From contig NZ_JACHIW010000004.1 of the NCBI RefSeq assembly GCF_014203395.1, positions 1 through 64,000 on the forward strand: 64,000 nucleotides of DNA, read 5' to 3'. Below the pieces are notes generated by a model. That model was not told where the DNA came from and ran no database searches. It saw only the letters and a list, made by a program, of their open reading frames with translations. Position 1 is the stretch's first letter. Each line of letters starts with the position of its first letter. Made by a program: the position numbers and the translations under genes. This stretch comes from Saccharopolyspora phatthalungensis. GTDB lineage: Bacteria > Actinomycetota > Actinomycetes > Mycobacteriales > Pseudonocardiaceae. Positions 49,101-52,100 of this stretch are shown here, in pieces.

Positions 49101-52100
49101 GCAGATGCGTGCGGTGGCGCGGGAAGTCGCCTACCTGGAGACGATCGACAATGCGCCGTTCGTGTCCTCCGGTCGCGACGGCACCACGGTGACGAGCCAG
49201 CACAATGCGGGACGAGAGGTGGCCGGATCGGTCTCCGCGGGGCCGGGCGTGGACATCGGAATGATCACCGTCGCGGCAGGCCCCTTCGTCGCGGGCGGAC
49301 GGGGCCGTACGCGCGGCCAGCAGTTCACCCAAGCGTCGGGGCAGAGCGACGGCGCGGCGGGCAATGTCGCGGTGGTGCGCTACCGCACCGTTTACGACCT
49401 GCAAGTCCGCGCACCCGGTCTGTCGCCGATCACGTTCCCCGACGCCATTGACGCCGCGCACTGGACGGCATCGGAGTTCGCCCAGCAGGCCGGTCTGCTG
49501 GACGCCGACAGCCAACCCCACTCCGACCGAGCGGCCGACATCACCCGCGCCGCGTTGGAATCCAGTGGTGCGGGGGCGAAACTCGCCCAGATCCTGCGGG
49601 ATTCGGCGCGGACGATTCCGGGGCATCACCGGTGGGCGTGGCGGGATACCGCGCTGGTGACCGATTTCGGTGATCCGAAGCTGGCCGGCGGCATCTCGGG
49701 CAAGGCCGACCGGCAGTTGGCGCGGGGCGAGCAGATCGACGCGGCGACCGCTAGCGAGCGGTTGTCCGCGCCGCGGGTAGTGGAGGAAATGCTGACCGAT
49801 CAGGCCACTGTGGTGGATCTGGTCGAGCACGGCCGGGGGCACGACTACCACGCCTCGCTGCAGGTCGCGGCGGACGTGGTCGAGGTCGCCGATCTCGGGC
49901 CGGTCGAGCCGGTGGCGGCCACCCAGACCAGCACCGAGTCTGACTCCGTGCAGCACAGCAGCGGGGTGACCTGGTCGGTCGGGGCGGGGATTGTGGCGCG
50001 GGTGTATTCGGTGCTGGCGGGTAAGACATCGCTGGTCACCAGCTACCACAAGCTCGGATTCTCCCGGACCAAGTCCTCGGCCACGGGCGAGACCACCGAG
50101 GTTTCCTTCGGTGGGGCTCGCAGTACCGAGTTGACCGGTGCGGGTGCGGTGGGGCAGGAGCCGCGCAAGCGGCTGGCCTATCGGGTGCGCTACACCGCGT
50201 CGGGGTCGCACTGGCAGGAGTGGAACACCCTGGTCAAGGGCGTGACCGTCGGCAAGCCAGGCCTGCATACCCCGGCGGTGCGGGATCTGCCGATCGTGGA
50301 TTACACGGCCGAGGAGGAGGGCCGCCGACCCGGTGTGGTGGAGACCGATGTGGTGGTGGAGTTGCCCGCGTGGCAGGCCGATCAGCTCAAGACCGAGCTG
50401 GAGGTGCTGAAGAACGCGGCGGTCGAGCCGGTCGGGTGGTCCGAGATCGCGGCGACCGATGGGTCGTTGCGGGCGGGGTTGTCGCGGGCGCTGGATGGGG
50501 TGCCGGTGGTGTCGTTGCATGGGTTGAAGCATCTGCGGGATTCGGCGTTCGCCCAGCTCAAGGCGCTTTCGGGGCATTCCAGTTGGCAGTTGGGCGACAA
50601 CGGGCGCTTGGTCGAGCGGGGCATATCGTTGGGCGCGCTGCGGGGTAATCCGCGGAGTCTGAGCCGCAAGTTCCGGCTGGACGGGTTGTTCTCCCCGCGG
50701 CGTAGGCAGGACCAGCACGGCGCGGTGGAGTACTCGTTGATGCTGCGGGATCCGGAGCCGGTGATCGGCGCCGATGGGAACCCGGTCAAGGTGTGGCAGC
50801 AGCCGACCCGGTCGGTAACCGGCGGAACCACCACCTACAGCGGCACCTCCAGCACTATCACCTTCGGCAACGCCATCGAACCGGCGATGATCCTCACCAG
50901 CGATTTCGCCGCCCACCAGGGAGAAAACACCATCAAAATGGGCGGGCTGGCGCTGGAGGAGCTCACGGTGTGGGCGGGCAGCTCTTCGCGGGAGCAGGGT
51001 CAAGCGGTCACCAGCAGCCAGACGAACTCGGTGACGGGTCCGCCGCGCCAGTTGCACCTGGTGGAGGTGGACGTGGAGGCCACGGTCGCCGCCGAGGTCC
51101 GCACGGTGGGCAAGCTTGACCGGCTCGGCATGTTCGCGTCGAAACCCGCGGCTCGCTCGGCGGAGCGGTTCACGCTGCCCCGGGCCGGGACGTTCCTGGT
51201 CACCGACGAGCAGTTGCAGGAGATCAGGACCAAACAGGCCGAGGTCGACGCCCAACGCGCCCGCGACACCGCGCAGTCATCGCAGGAGCTCGGGGAAGAA
51301 CGCCCGGAGCTGAGCTCGGCGGAGCCCCCGGGGCGGTCGGGAGATGTGGTGCCGGTGCCGAGCGGGCATGCCTTGGGAGTCCCATCGTGGCGTGGCGGGG
51401 TGACCGAGACGGTGGATCTGACCGATCGGATTCCCGTGCTGCACCAACAGCTTTCGCAGCGGCTGGGGGCGGAGCAGGCGGATCGGTTGCTGCCGCGTTC
51501 GGCGGGGCAGAACGTGCATGACAACTACCGTGAGGTGGAGCGTTTCCTGTCCACTGTGCAGGCCAAACTCGGCGACGCCGGCAACGGTGGGGTCAGCACG
51601 CCGCTGCGGTTGGAAGACAGGTTCAGCGGGCAGACCTATGAGCTTCACGTGGGGGCCGAGCTGCTGGGGGAGCCGGTGGCCGAGGGGGTCACGCACGGGG
51701 AGGCGGCCAAGGCGAGTTCGGCGACGGTGGTGGCCAGCACCATGCGCCACGCCAGCCGGGTCCTCATGGAATTCTTCAGCATCGCAGCCCCCACGATCTA
51801 CGTGCACGGGCCAAAGCCCACGGGTGGCGAGTCGGCCCCGCAGCACGGTCCGTCCTACAGCAACACGGGCATGGGGCTGGTGCATGTCGGGGAGTGGTTG
51901 AAGCAGGTCCGTACCCGGATGCGTTCCTCGTCGGAGAACTACACCAGTGCCGAGCGGGTGTCGGGTGCGTTGGCCGCGCATCGTGGCGAGGTGTTGTTCG
52001 ATGTGCGTATCGAGCGGCATGGGGAGCGGATCGCGGCGGCCCCCGACGCGCGCAGTGTCGGGGTGCGCACGGCAGTCGAAGACACGCTGCCGGCCGAGGT